DNA of 64,000 bases from an uncultured Psychroserpens sp. (GCA_947489585.1 CANLEE010000011.1:95037-159036); one strand, 5' to 3'; positions 25,961-34,484 are shown, counted from the first letter of the stretch. Numbers and translations are program-made. Notes: generated by a model from the sequence alone, not told the origin.

Positions 25961-25994
25961 AAACAAAAATAGACAGATCTGTCTATTTTTGTTT
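25961..25994. promoter_or_regulatory. 34-base perfect palindrome: operator of the TetR gene and possible terminator
   Basis: The 17 bases 25961-25977 are exactly repeated as the reverse complement in 25978-25994. The core is TAGACAGATCTGTCTA. It lies between the end of the metallophosphoesterase gene and the -7 box of the TetR gene, where a bound repressor would block the promoter. The outer AAACAAAAA/TTTTTGTTT arms also give a hairpin with U-rich tail, so it may terminate the upstream transcript. The same half-site recurs ahead of the SDR gene. Confidence 0.75.
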
Positions 25995-26003
25995 TATTTA
26001 TTA

Positions 26004-26011
26004 TATATTTG
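26004..26011 (+). promoter_or_regulatory. -7 promoter box of the TetR gene
   Basis: TATATTTG is a perfect TAnnTTTG match ending 4 bases before the ATG at 26016, so the mRNA would be leaderless or nearly so. The palindromic operator covers the expected -33 region. Confidence 0.5.
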
Positions 26012-26015
26012 TCAT

Positions 26016-26576
26016 ATGAAACACGCTTTAGTTAAAGATCATATCATTCAAACCGCTTCACATTTGTTCTATCAAAATGGGTATAACCTTACTGGGATTA
26101 ATGAAATTATTAAAGAAGCTGGTATTGCTAAAGCAACGCTTTACAATCATTTTAAATCTAAAGAAGACATTTGCATCGCATATCTTCAATATAAAAATGC
26201 AAGCTTTATTACTGAAATTAAAGCCTATGTTGCTGAACGTAAATCTGGAGAAGAGCGCATATTAGCTTTATTTGATTATTTAGATCAGTTTTTTAACTCT
26301 AAAGCATTTAATGGATGCTGGTGTATCAATACCATTTCAGAAATTCCTAAAGCAAATACAAGCATCAGAACGGAAATTTTAAAGCAAAAACAGACCTTAA
26401 TTAATTATATCAATGAATTAATCAAAGATAATTTAGAAGGCATTTCAGAAGGTAAAAGCAATACTATTGCAAAACAAGTCTATCTATTATATGAAAGTGC
26501 TGTATCTGAAAGTTATTTACAAAATGACATCTGGCCTATCCATTCTGCTAAAACGATTTGTAAAAAATTGATATAG
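26016..26576 (+). CDS. TetR/AcrR family transcriptional regulator
   Basis: A 186-residue regulator from the ATG at 26016 (MKHALVKDHIIQTASHLFYQ). The upstream in-frame ATG at 25989 lies inside the palindrome and ahead of the -7 box, so it is rejected. The TetR DNA-binding domain spans about 5-50, with the recognition helix in INEIIKEAGIAKATLYNHF and the adjoining KSKEDIC. The C-terminal domain has a Cys-containing segment (NGCWCINTISEIP) that could sense a ligand or thiol reagent. The protein is likely autoregulated through the palindrome and to control the SDR gene, which begins 70 bases downstream behind a related site. Confidence 0.92.
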   Translation: MKHALVKDHIIQTASHLFYQNGYNLTGINEIIKEAGIAKATLYNHFKSKEDICIAYLQYKNASFITEIKAYVAERKSGEERILALFDYLDQFFNSKAFNGCWCINTISEIPKANTSIRTEILKQKQTLINYINELIKDNLEGISEGKSNTIAKQVYLLYESAVSESYLQNDIWPIHSAKTICKKLI

Positions 26577-26599
26577 ATCAAAAAAATTTAAACATAAAA

Positions 26600-26617
26600 A
26601 GACAGACTTGTCTGTCT
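26600..26617. promoter_or_regulatory. Second TetR-type operator, upstream of the SDR gene
   Basis: AGACAGAC (26600-26607), TT, GTCTGTCT (26610-26617) is an 18-base near-continuous palindrome. It contains two overlapping copies, offset by 4 bases, of AGAC-N6-GTCT, the same half-site and spacing as in the operator at 25961-25994. It lies 28 bases before the SDR start, suitable for repression by the adjacent TetR protein. Confidence 0.7.
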
Positions 26618-26645
26618 ATAATTAATTTAAAAACAAGAATGAAAC

Positions 26646-27392
26646 ATGAAACAATTTGAAAACAAAACGGCGCTTATCATTGGAGGAACCAGTGGTATTG
26701 GTTATGAAACAGCGCAACATTTATTAAATGAAGGTGCAACAGTACATATTGTAGGTCGCTCAACTGGAAAAGTATCAGATCAAAACAACCTAATAAAGCA
26801 TAGCGCAGATATAACTAACGCTAAGGATATTGATAGCTTGACCTCAAAAATTGGAGCTTTAGACAATTTAGATTACTTAGTTAATGCTTCAGGGATTTTT
26901 GGTCCAAAATCCTTTTTAGATCATACAAAAAGTGATTACGACTCGTATTTAGATTTAAATAGAGGTTTCTTTTTCATCACACAATCTGCTGCAAAAAAAA
27001 TGAAAGACACTTCTGGAGGAGCCATTGTAAATGTAGGTTCAATGTGGGCAAAACAAGCAGTTAAAGCAACACCTTCTTCGGCATATTCAATGCAAAAAGC
27101 TGGTTTACATTCATTAACGCAGCACTTAGCAATGGAATTAGCTGATTATAACATTAGAGTGAATGCCGTTTCTCCTGCGGTAGTACAAACACCTGTATAT
27201 GATAGTGTCTTTGGTGGTCGAGAAGAAGCTGAAAAAGCTTTAGAAAGCTTTAACGGGTTCCACCCTATAGGTCGCAACGGCACACCTAAAGATGTTGCCA
27301 ATAGCATTACATTCTTATTATCTGATAAAGCGTCTTGGGTTACGGGAGCAATTTGGGATACTGATGGAGGTGTAATTGCTGGACGAAATTAA
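26646..27392 (+). CDS. Short-chain dehydrogenase/reductase (SDR) oxidoreductase
   Basis: A 248-residue classical SDR enzyme. The cofactor motif GGTSGIG is at 13-19, with VGRST after strand 2 (an Arg suggesting NADPH preference). NASG is present, and the catalytic residues are Ser132 in NVGSMWAK and Tyr147-xxx-Lys151 in SAYSMQKAG. The C-terminal [17 protein letters not shown] is typical. The substrate is unknown. It is next to the TetR gene and shares its operator motif, an arrangement common for enzymes that reduce a reactive carbonyl which the regulator senses. It is followed by its own terminator. Confidence 0.9.
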   Translation: MKQFENKTALIIGGTSGIGYETAQHLLNEGATVHIVGRSTGKVSDQNNLIKHSADITNAKDIDSLTSKIGALDNLDYLVNASGIFGPKSFLDHTKSDYDSYLDLNRGFFFITQSAAKKMKDTSGGAIVNVGSMWAKQAVKATPSSAYSMQKAGLHSLTQHLAMELADYNIRVNAVSPAVVQTPVYDSVFGGREEAEKALESFNGFHPIGRNGTPKDVANSITFLLSDKASWVTGAIWDTDGGVIAGRN

Positions 27393-27413
27393 GAATCTTC
27401 AAAAAATGAATAC

Positions 27414-27445
27414 AAAGCGTATCGTTATCAACTGGTACGCTTTTT
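27414..27445 (+). terminator. Intrinsic terminator of the SDR gene
   Basis: AAAGCGTA (27414-27421) pairs with TACGCTTT (27436-27443) around a 14-base loop, followed by more T. It lies between the SDR gene and the convergent receptor gene. Confidence 0.75.
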
Positions 27446-29747
27446 ACCAATATAATCTAAACATCACATTAGGCGCAAACCCAATAGCAAACCTATCAAT
27501 AGTTTCAATTTCGCTATTTAAATCATTGTTCCCTCTATATTCTCTGCTTATTAAGTTTTCTTTATCGTAAACGTTTCGAATAGAAAAACCAATTTTAGCT
27601 CTTAGTTTACTGTCTTGAGAAAATTTAAATTTGTAAGTCGACGACAAGTCTAAACGGTGATAATCTGGTAATCGTCTTGTGTTAATACCATTATTAAATT
27701 CTAAACCATCTATTCCTTCAACTGATTCAGTATAAGGTTTTCCCGTTTGCCATCGCCAACCTAAAGCGATTTGAAAGTCTGAAATTTTATAACTCAATGC
27801 TGTAGAAAACGCATGCCTTACATTAGATCGGGATGTAAAAAACGCATTATTATTGAGGTTTTGATATTTACTTTCCGAAGTATTAAACGAATAACTTACC
27901 CATGAATTAAAACCATTAAATCGTTTTCTTAAAAATACATCAATTCCATAACTATGTTGCTCACCAATATTAAACTGACTATTATTAGGGTTTAAAAACC
28001 CCAGAGATAAAGCCGTAATATTATCTAATGTTTTGTAATAATTATCAATATCTAGTGTCCATCCATTATTAGTATAAATAAAACCTGCGGAAACTTGCTT
28101 ACTATTAATTATTGGGAATTCATTTCCATTTGCCAATCGCCAAAGTCGATTTTCTAAAGACAAATCACTTAAAATAGTTTCATCAATTTCGCTAATAATT
28201 TGATTTTTTATTTCTCCTGAAACTTGAAGTTTTACATTTTTAAAAAGCTGTCTATACAGTAGGAGTCTAGGTTCAAATCTAAAGGAGTTAAGCTCATCAA
28301 AATAAGTCGCTCTCAAACCTAATGATACATCAAACCATTTAGGGCTTTTATAGTCGTAGTTAGCATATAAGCTATGAGTTTGAACAACTGCTTTATCTTC
28401 ATCTAAAATGAATGATGCATCTGTAGTATTCAGAAAAGCATAACCGACATCTTTTAGGACATACTGATAGCCTAGCATAACCGAATTATTATCATTTATT
28501 GTCTGTTGAAATTCTGTAGAAATCCCAGAATCGAAAATAACATTTCGTTTTTCAAAATCTGATGTTTGTGTATCGTTTTCCGAAGTAATAAAATTATAAT
28601 TCAAATCATATTCTGAAAAATATGCAGATGTATATTGTCTTAAATTTTTGTTCCAGATTTTATTCCAGCCTAAACCATAACCTCTATTTTCAATAGATAA
28701 GCGATCATTAAAAGTTTCGTTTGTATCTGTATCGCTTACGGTATAATCTAATGCATTATCTATAGAAATCACACTAGCATAAAAATTATTATTGGCATTG
28801 TGATTATAATTCAGTTTAATATTATAGTCTAAAAAACTAAAGTCATTATTTGGGTTGTTGCCATTTTCAATTTTGGTACTCTCAAATACTTTATCAGCTA
28901 AACGATCAAAAGTATATGATTGATAAATAGCATTGTAACTTGATCTTATTGAGGCCTGAACACTTAATTTATCATCAATAATTGGGATATCTACATAAGC
29001 GTCTCCATTGATTCCATTAAAACCAATTTGTGCTTTAAACTGATTTTCAATTTTTGTTGTGGTAGTCATTGAAATTACGCTTGATGCACGTTCTCCATAT
29101 CTTGGGTGAGATCCCTTATTGATAAAAGTGACATGCTTAGTCGCATTAGGATTGAATGGAGAAATCATTCCGAAGAGATGTCCTTTATGATACATGTTAA
29201 TACCATCCCAAATCAATCTATTTTGATCCATCTTTCCGCCTCTAACTAAAAAACCAGAGGCTGTTTCGTTTGGGCTAACAACTCCTGGTAGTAATTGGAT
29301 ACTTTCTAAAACGTCTGGCTCGGTTAAGCCTGGTAAAATCCCTAGACTGGTGGGACTAATTTGATAAGACCCATCTTTCCGTTTGGAAATACCTTTGGTT
29401 AAATAACTGTTAAGAATAATTTTATCCAGTTCTTGGACATCGACTTTACTAGTTGACTTATTGACAATTATATACCGATTTGCTATAAGCTCAAAACTTA
29501 AACTGGTTTGTGCTTCAATAACTTTGAGAAGTTGTTTTAGTGATCGCTTTTCTCTTTTTAAATTAATTTTTTTATTGGCTATCGCTTTGTCACTATATGA
29601 AAATCGGACGTCATAAATATCCTCTATAATTTCAAAAGCATCTTCTAGTTTTTGATTATCAAAAGCACAATAATACAATTTAGCCTCTTCTTGCGAAAAG
29701 GCTAAAAAAGGTAGAATCAGCATAAGAATGATAATCAATTTTTTCAC
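27444..29747 (-). CDS. TonB-dependent receptor with N-terminal STN domain (FecA-like)
   Basis: A 767-residue outer-membrane receptor with a signal peptide ending LAFSQ. A secretin/TonB short N-terminal (STN) domain at about 25-95 (IIEDIYDVRFSYSDKAIAN, SLKQLLKVIEAQTSLSF, NRYIIVNKS) is the part that contacts FecR-type anti-sigma factors in the periplasm. The plug domain (about 120-235) contains LPGVVSPNETASGFLVRGG and NRLIWDGINMYHKGHLFG. A beta-barrel ending GFAPNVMFRLYW with a terminal aromatic completes it. It is the last gene of a sigma-FecR-receptor operon (overlap of 4 bases with FecR), so transport signals its own synthesis. The imported compound is unknown. Confidence 0.93.
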   Translation of the reverse strand: MKKLIIILMLILPFLAFSQEEAKLYYCAFDNQKLEDAFEIIEDIYDVRFSYSDKAIANKKINLKREKRSLKQLLKVIEAQTSLSFELIANRYIIVNKSTSKVDVQELDKIILNSYLTKGISKRKDGSYQISPTSLGILPGLTEPDVLESIQLLPGVVSPNETASGFLVRGGKMDQNRLIWDGINMYHKGHLFGMISPFNPNATKHVTFINKGSHPRYGERASSVISMTTTTKIENQFKAQIGFNGINGDAYVDIPIIDDKLSVQASIRSSYNAIYQSYTFDRLADKVFESTKIENGNNPNNDFSFLDYNIKLNYNHNANNNFYASVISIDNALDYTVSDTDTNETFNDRLSIENRGYGLGWNKIWNKNLRQYTSAYFSEYDLNYNFITSENDTQTSDFEKRNVIFDSGISTEFQQTINDNNSVMLGYQYVLKDVGYAFLNTTDASFILDEDKAVVQTHSLYANYDYKSPKWFDVSLGLRATYFDELNSFRFEPRLLLYRQLFKNVKLQVSGEIKNQIISEIDETILSDLSLENRLWRLANGNEFPIINSKQVSAGFIYTNNGWTLDIDNYYKTLDNITALSLGFLNPNNSQFNIGEQHSYGIDVFLRKRFNGFNSWVSYSFNTSESKYQNLNNNAFFTSRSNVRHAFSTALSYKISDFQIALGWRWQTGKPYTESVEGIDGLEFNNGINTRRLPDYHRLDLSSTYKFKFSQDSKLRAKIGFSIRNVYDKENLISREYRGNNDLNSEIETIDRFAIGFAPNVMFRLYW

Positions 29748-30670
29748 TTTGTGCTCAAATAGATGTTTCTTTTTTCTTTTTCAGTATATCCTATTTGTAA
29801 TGATTTAAAAACTGTCTTTAATGCAGTATCCAAATCGTTATGAGTAAAACTACCCGTATAAATTAATGTTTGGTCCACATGTGTTGCATCAATAGCAATA
29901 TCATATTGAGATTCTAAAGCAGAAATCACATAAGGTAATGGTACACTTTTAAAAGAACTTTCTCCTTCAATCCATGTTGGGTTTATAGCAGAAGTTTCCC
30001 ATTTCTCAATAGCATGACCATTAATTCGTCTTACAGAATTTGAAGGTAATAAAATATAATCTTCTGCTTTAGTATGTACACTAACTTTTCCTTCATAGCA
30101 AACTACTTCAAAAAGGTCACTTACTGAATTCACATTAAATTGTGTGCCTAAAACTTTGACATCACCATTTTGAGTAGTAACCGTAAACGTGCTTCCTTTT
30201 TTTACTTTAAAATACGCTTCTCCATCTAAAGATAACGACCTATTCTCTTTCCATTCATCTTCATTATAAGTCAAGGTAGATTTGGAATTTAGCATCACTT
30301 CTGATCCATCTAAAAGTGCAATCGTTTTTTGTTCTCCAAAATTAGTTTCTATGATTACCATTTCATCACCAATAATTGAAAATAGCCCAAAAAACAACAC
30401 TATAGATGCAGCGACACCTATAAGCCAAGTATTCGTATATAGCTTTCGAACTTTACTTGGCTTATTTGAAATTTTTTCTTGAATTTTTGCAAATGATGCT
30501 TCGGTAGATGCTTCTAATGCTTCATAAGTTTCAATGCCTTTTCTAATTTTTAAAAAGGATTGAAAATCAGCTTTAGACACCAATATTTTTAACTCATTGT
30601 CAGACAGGTCACCTGCAAGCCATTGGGCTAAAAATATATCATTTTCGTTATTTAAATGTTGCTCTTTCAT
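29744..30670 (-). CDS. FecR family anti-sigma factor
   Basis: A 308-residue protein. The cytoplasmic N-terminus (about 1-77) with the helix LAQWLAGDLSDNELKIL binds the sigma factor. One transmembrane helix (TWLIGVAASIVLFFGLFSII) follows at about 81-101. The periplasmic FecR domain (about 108-215) has TNFGEQKTIALLDGSEVMLN, FKVKKGSTFTVTTQNGDVKV and VVCYEGKVSVHT. A DUF4974 domain ends the protein (SSFKSVPLPYVISALESQYD, GSFTHNDLDTALKTVFKSL). It relays occupancy of the STN receptor to the sigma factor encoded upstream. Overlap of 4 bases with the receptor gene and 59 bases from the sigma gene place it mid-operon. Confidence 0.93.
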   Translation of the reverse strand: MKEQHLNNENDIFLAQWLAGDLSDNELKILVSKADFQSFLKIRKGIETYEALEASTEASFAKIQEKISNKPSKVRKLYTNTWLIGVAASIVLFFGLFSIIGDEMVIIETNFGEQKTIALLDGSEVMLNSKSTLTYNEDEWKENRSLSLDGEAYFKVKKGSTFTVTTQNGDVKVLGTQFNVNSVSDLFEVVCYEGKVSVHTKAEDYILLPSNSVRRINGHAIEKWETSAINPTWIEGESSFKSVPLPYVISALESQYDIAIDATHVDQTLIYTGSFTHNDLDTALKTVFKSLQIGYTEKEKRNIYLSTK

Positions 30671-30729
30671 TGTTTATCTGTTATTAAGACAACTATAAGG
30701 ATTAAAACCCTACTTTAATTTTGCATTTT

Positions 30730-31242
30730 TTAGATATTACCGATATCACGTCTAATGACCAATAATGCTAAATGCATTCTTTTCTCAACGGCTTTTACTG
30801 AAATATCTAACTGTCTTGCTATATCTTTATATTTTTTCTTTTCAATTCTATTTAACAAAAACACTTCTTTTTGTTTTTCTGGTAATCCATTAATAGTACG
30901 TTCTAATTTATCCATAAATTCTTTTTCCAACATAATAAACTCAGGAGATTCATTAGTTTGATGACTTACTAGATTTTCTTGGTGCTTCTGCACGACTTTA
31001 TTGTGCTTTACAATATTCAAAAACGTATTTGATGCAATCGTATATAAGTAGCTTTTTACTTTATCGGCATTAACTTTATCGCAATTATCCCAAAGCTTAA
31101 TAAATGTTTCTTGTAAAATGTCTTCTGCTTGATCAACATCCTGTGTTTTATAAAAAATAAAGCGTCTTAGGTCTTTTGCATACGTATTGTATATAATTTC
31201 AAAAGTTTTAGAATGGCAGATATTATACTGATCTTTAGACAT
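30730..31242 (-). CDS. FecI-type ECF sigma factor
   Basis: A 170-residue sigma factor read from the ATG at 31242 (MSKDQYNICHSKTFEII). An in-frame TTG at 31269 is rejected because it lies within the -7 box. Region 2 is seen in KDLRRFIFYKTQDVDQAEDI and LQETFIKLWDNCDK, and region 4 in LPEKQKEVFLLNRIEKKKYK and DIARQLDISVKAVEKRMHLA. It is released by the FecR protein encoded next when the receptor is occupied. A consensus -7 promoter box sits about 25 bases ahead. The divergent lipoprotein gene begins 128 bases away and could share this regulation. Confidence 0.92.
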   Translation of the reverse strand: MSKDQYNICHSKTFEIIYNTYAKDLRRFIFYKTQDVDQAEDILQETFIKLWDNCDKVNADKVKSYLYTIASNTFLNIVKHNKVVQKHQENLVSHQTNESPEFIMLEKEFMDKLERTINGLPEKQKEVFLLNRIEKKKYKDIARQLDISVKAVEKRMHLALLVIRRDIGNI

Positions 31243-31266
31243 TATTTGGTTTGAAAGTGAATGCTC

Positions 31267-31274
31267 CAAAACTA
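31267..31274 (-). promoter_or_regulatory. -7 promoter box of the FecI-FecR-receptor operon
   Basis: The minus strand reads TAGTTTTG, a perfect TAnnTTTG match, 24 bases before the chosen ATG at 31242. It decides the start choice for the sigma factor. Confidence 0.5.
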
Positions 31275-31370
31275 AATAAAAAAAAATTAGGTAAAAAGTA
31301 GGGTTATTTTTTTGTGAGTTGTCTTAGTTATGATTAGTCGCAAATTTATTAACCAAAAAAAAAAGTTACG

Positions 31371-32849
31371 ATGAAAAATTTCAAATTATTTCTATTAAGC
31401 TTTGTATTTATTGCAAGTTTTTTAACATCATGTACTAATGATGAACCTTTAGTTGAAGAACAAAACATTGAAGAGAGTGAATCTATTACGATATCTCTTG
31501 CTGAGCTTAGTTTACAATTTAACTCACAAGGAAATGTGATTCCTACACAAAACCCAACAGGAAATATTGTTTTTGATTTCTGTTTTGATTTTGTTTACCC
31601 ATTAAACTTATCTTACAATAATGGCTCTACTGTTACAGTAAACAGCTTAGATGAATTAATTGATATTATTATTAATTCTAATGATGAATTATATATCAAT
31701 GGTATCGAGTTTCCTTTTGATGTAGAAACTTATAACGACGATACTGATGCTATTGTAGTGGTAACTATTAATAATGAAGAAGAATTTGTAGATCTTTTAG
31801 AAGATTGTGATTTTGATGATGAATTTGACTGTGAATGTGATGATGAGTATGATCCTGTATGTGTTGAGATTGAAGCTCCAGATGGAGAAACATTTTTAAT
31901 GACATATCCAAATGCATGTTATGCAGAATGTGATGGGTTTACTGAAGATGATTTCGCTGAAAACTGTGAAGAAGATTACAACTGTCCAGGTGGCATAGAA
32001 TGTTTTGAATTCAATTTCCCATTAAGTATTATAACTGATGATAACGAAACAATTGAAGTTAACTCTCAAGAAGAACTTGATAATGTACTTTATGATGCAT
32101 ATTACTTTGATTTTGTATACCCTTTTGATGTAACATTAGATGAAGATGATGAAGTCGTAACTATAAATAATGAAGAAGAGTTTGAAGAGCTTTTGGAAGA
32201 TTGTTTTGATGATGATGAATTTGAAGAGTGTGAAGAGTGCGAAGAAGAAGGGTTTGATCCTGTTTGTGTTGAATTTGAAACGCCAAATGGAGGTACAGAA
32301 ATTATTTCGTTTCCAAATGAATGCTATGCTGAATGTGCCGGTTTTGATGAAGATGATTTTGTAGACTGTGAAGATAATGGAGGTTGTGAATGCCCAGATG
32401 AATACGATCCAGTATGCGTTGAAGTAGAATTTGATGGTCAAGTTATTGTTTATACATTCCCTAACGCTTGTTATGCAGAATGTGAAGGTTTTGATGAAGA
32501 TGATTTTATAGACTGTGAAGATGATAATAATAATTCTGATTGTTCTGAAGACGATGTAGCTGAATTATTAGTTGAATGCCAATTTTGGACAGTAACAATT
32601 GGTGGTGTAGAATATACCTATGTGTTTGGTAATGATGGAGCAGTAAGCGTTAGCTTAGGCAATGATTCTATTACAACTGGAACTTGGGAGGTTGATACGA
32701 GCCCAGCAGGTGAAGTTGGAGTTATTATTAACACCGATTCAGGAAACTTTACAACTGTTTGGTTATTCTTTGATTGTGATAACCCAGATGGACCTGAGGT
32801 AGTAAGTACTTCAAACTGGATGTCTGATATAGAATCTGGTTGTGATTAA
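31371..32849 (+). CDS. Acidic Kazal-like repeat lipoprotein without basic residues
   Basis: A 492-residue lipoprotein (lipobox FLTSC, Cys21). Three six-cysteine modules have Kazal-like spacing: Cys 154/156/164/183/187/199; 287/290/299/318/322/333; and 339/341/350/367/371/382. Each contains YDPVCVE or FDPVCVE, then (F/Y)PNxCYAEC. Two copies of another module (about 68-146 and 211-278), each with a VNS(L/Q)(D/E)EL segment and TINNEEEF, precede modules 1 and 2. A distinct C-terminal domain covers about 392-492. Between Cys21 and the last residue I find no Lys, Arg or His. Kazal domains inhibit serine proteases, but binding-loop residues here are acidic or small, so target and activity are uncertain. 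It is divergent from the FecI operon. Confidence 0.85.
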   Translation: MKNFKLFLLSFVFIASFLTSCTNDEPLVEEQNIEESESITISLAELSLQFNSQGNVIPTQNPTGNIVFDFCFDFVYPLNLSYNNGSTVTVNSLDELIDIIINSNDELYINGIEFPFDVETYNDDTDAIVVVTINNEEEFVDLLEDCDFDDEFDCECDDEYDPVCVEIEAPDGETFLMTYPNACYAECDGFTEDDFAENCEEDYNCPGGIECFEFNFPLSIITDDNETIEVNSQEELDNVLYDAYYFDFVYPFDVTLDEDDEVVTINNEEEFEELLEDCFDDDEFEECEECEEEGFDPVCVEFETPNGGTEIISFPNECYAECAGFDEDDFVDCEDNGGCECPDEYDPVCVEVEFDGQVIVYTFPNACYAECEGFDEDDFIDCEDDNNNSDCSEDDVAELLVECQFWTVTIGGVEYTYVFGNDGAVSVSLGNDSITTGTWEVDTSPAGEVGVIINTDSGNFTTVWLFFDCDNPDGPEVVSTSNWMSDIESGCD

Positions 32850-32885
32850 AAACACATTTTAGTTGGTTGATTATATTTAATTAAC

Positions 32886-32926
32886 AAAAACCCTTCAGGA
32901 TTGATTAGCCTGAAGGGTTTTTATTT
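32886..32926. terminator. Bidirectional terminator between the Kazal-like gene and dps
   Basis: AAAAACCCTTCAGG (32886-32899) pairs perfectly with CCTGAAGGGTTTTT (32909-32922) around a 9-base loop. T and A runs flank both sides, so it can end both convergent transcripts. Confidence 0.9.
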
Positions 32927-32939
32927 TTTACTTCGGAAA

Positions 32940-33419
32940 TTAGATGCTTTCACCTAACCAAGCCTTCATCATCCAAACCGTTTTTTCTTGTTCGGTGATA
33001 AAATCACTCATCATTGAATTGGTACCTTCATCATTAGCATCTCCAGACTTGTCAAGAATTTGACGCTCAATTTTTAATAACTCTGAAAGCGACGCTACGA
33101 TAAGTTGTACTGCGGCTTCATCTATCGAAACATGTTTTCCAACAGGCACTTTAGCCGCTTTAATATAATCTTCAAATGTATGCAAAGGTGCATCTCCTAA
33201 AGTTAAAATACGTTCAGCAACTGCATCTACTTTAATGTTAGCATCTGTATATAATTCTTCAAACTTCGCATGCAAATCAAAAAAACGCTTTCCTTTAATA
33301 TTCCAATGAATACCACGTAAATTTTGATAATAAATTTGAAAATTAGCCAAAAGATAATTTAAATCTTTCGCAATTGATTTTGTTTTTGTGGTCTCTAAGC
33401 CTATACTATTTAGTGTCAT
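32940..33419 (-). CDS. dps: Dps-family DNA-protection and ferritin-like protein
   Basis: A 159-residue ferritin-like protein that forms dodecamers, oxidises Fe(II) with H2O2 and stores the iron, protecting DNA. The dinuclear centre residues are visible in QNLRGIHWNIKGKRFFDLHA and FEELYTDAN (His, Asp, Glu), and DAVAERILTLGDAPLHTFEDY matches the family. The N-terminus is short, with few of the Lys residues that bind DNA in E. coli Dps. The gene is divergent from the oxyR-type gene with 102 bases between the starts, an arrangement seen where OxyR controls dps. A terminator is shared with the convergent lipoprotein gene. Confidence 0.93.
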   Translation of the reverse strand: MTLNSIGLETTKTKSIAKDLNYLLANFQIYYQNLRGIHWNIKGKRFFDLHAKFEELYTDANIKVDAVAERILTLGDAPLHTFEDYIKAAKVPVGKHVSIDEAAVQLIVASLSELLKIERQILDKSGDANDEGTNSMMSDFITEQEKTVWMMKAWLGESI

Positions 33420-33448
33420 ATAATAATTGTTTTTATTAATGCTAATTT

Positions 33449-33463
33449 AATTTATAATAAATT
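33449..33463. promoter_or_regulatory. Candidate operator in the dps/oxyR divergent region
   Basis: AATTTAT-A-ATAAATT is a 15-base palindrome about midway between the divergent starts. The region is very AT-rich, so chance is possible. It is a reasonable place for an OxyR site. Confidence 0.3.
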
Positions 33464-33521
33464 ATATAAATTATAGTTTTTATGAATACTTTTTATATCT
33501 TTATAGTCTAAATGAATGATT

Positions 33522-34460
33522 ATGACAATTACACAACTACATTACGTACTCGCCATTGCAGAACATAAGAACTTTACGAAAGCAGCAGAAAAATGCTTTG
33601 TGACGCAACCGACATTAAGTACACAGATACAGAAACTAGAAGACGAATTAGATATTCAAATTTTTGATAGAAGTAAAAAACCTATAGAACTTACTGATGT
33701 CGGACATAAAATTGTACAACAAGCCAAAAACATTGTTGACGAATCAGATCGAATACAAGATATCGTAGATCAACAAAAAGGATTTATAGGTGGCGAGTTT
33801 AGAATAGGTATTATCCCAACTGTTATGCCAACATTACTTCCAATGTTTCTTAAAAACTTCATTAAGAAGTATCCAAAAGTGAAACTTAAAATAGAAGAGT
33901 TGACCACAGAAGAAATTATAACAAGAATTAATGATGGTCATTTAGATGCAGCTATTGCTGCAACACCTTTAGAACATGATAACATTAAAGAACGCGTGCT
34001 ATATTATGAACCCTTTGTAGGTTATATTCCAAATGATCACAGGTTAAAAGACAAGAAAAAAATTGATGTTTCAGATTTAGACATTAATGACATGTTGCTT
34101 TTAGAAGATGGCCACTGTTTTAGAGATGGTGTCATCAATCTATGTAAGGCCTTTAAAACGCATGAAGATGATAAGTTTCAGTTAGAAAGTGGCAGTATTG
34201 AAACACTAGTTAAGCTTTCAAATGAAGGTTTAGGTATGACGCTACTTCCTTATCTCAATACTTTAGATTTGAATGAAAAGATGTCAAGCCAATTACATCA
34301 TTTTAATGAACCATCACCAGCTAGGGAAGTAAGTATCATTTATCATAAAAACGAATTAAAAATGCAAATCATTGATGCGCTCCACAATGTGATTTCAGGA
34401 ATCATAAGAGGTGCCATTGCATTTCAAAATGTTGATATCATTAGTCCCTTAGCGAAATAA
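33522..34460 (+). CDS. oxyR: OxyR-type hydrogen peroxide-responsive LysR regulator
   Basis: A 312-residue LysR-family regulator. From the ATG at 33522 the sensing cysteines fall at residues 199 and 208 (GHCFRDGVINLC), exactly the E. coli OxyR numbers; the ATG two codons upstream is the alternative start. The winged helix is at about 1-65 (FTKAAEKCFVTQPTLSTQIQ, DELDIQIFDRS). The effector domain contains EFRIGIIPTVMPTLLP and GLGMTLLPYL. Peroxide oxidation of Cys199 to a disulfide with Cys208 activates the protein on its promoters. The gene is divergent from dps, a classical target. Confidence 0.95.
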   Translation: MTITQLHYVLAIAEHKNFTKAAEKCFVTQPTLSTQIQKLEDELDIQIFDRSKKPIELTDVGHKIVQQAKNIVDESDRIQDIVDQQKGFIGGEFRIGIIPTVMPTLLPMFLKNFIKKYPKVKLKIEELTTEEIITRINDGHLDAAIAATPLEHDNIKERVLYYEPFVGYIPNDHRLKDKKKIDVSDLDINDMLLLEDGHCFRDGVINLCKAFKTHEDDKFQLESGSIETLVKLSNEGLGMTLLPYLNTLDLNEKMSSQLHHFNEPSPAREVSIIYHKNELKMQIIDALHNVISGIIRGAIAFQNVDIISPLAK

Positions 34461-34484
34461 ATAGAGTGCTAAAATAGAGCTCAT

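Noticed and set aside
32136..32441. A 101-codon minus-strand frame inside the Kazal-like gene
   Set aside because: It is an antisense reading of GAA/GAT-rich codons, giving a Phe/Ile-rich product typical of shadow frames.
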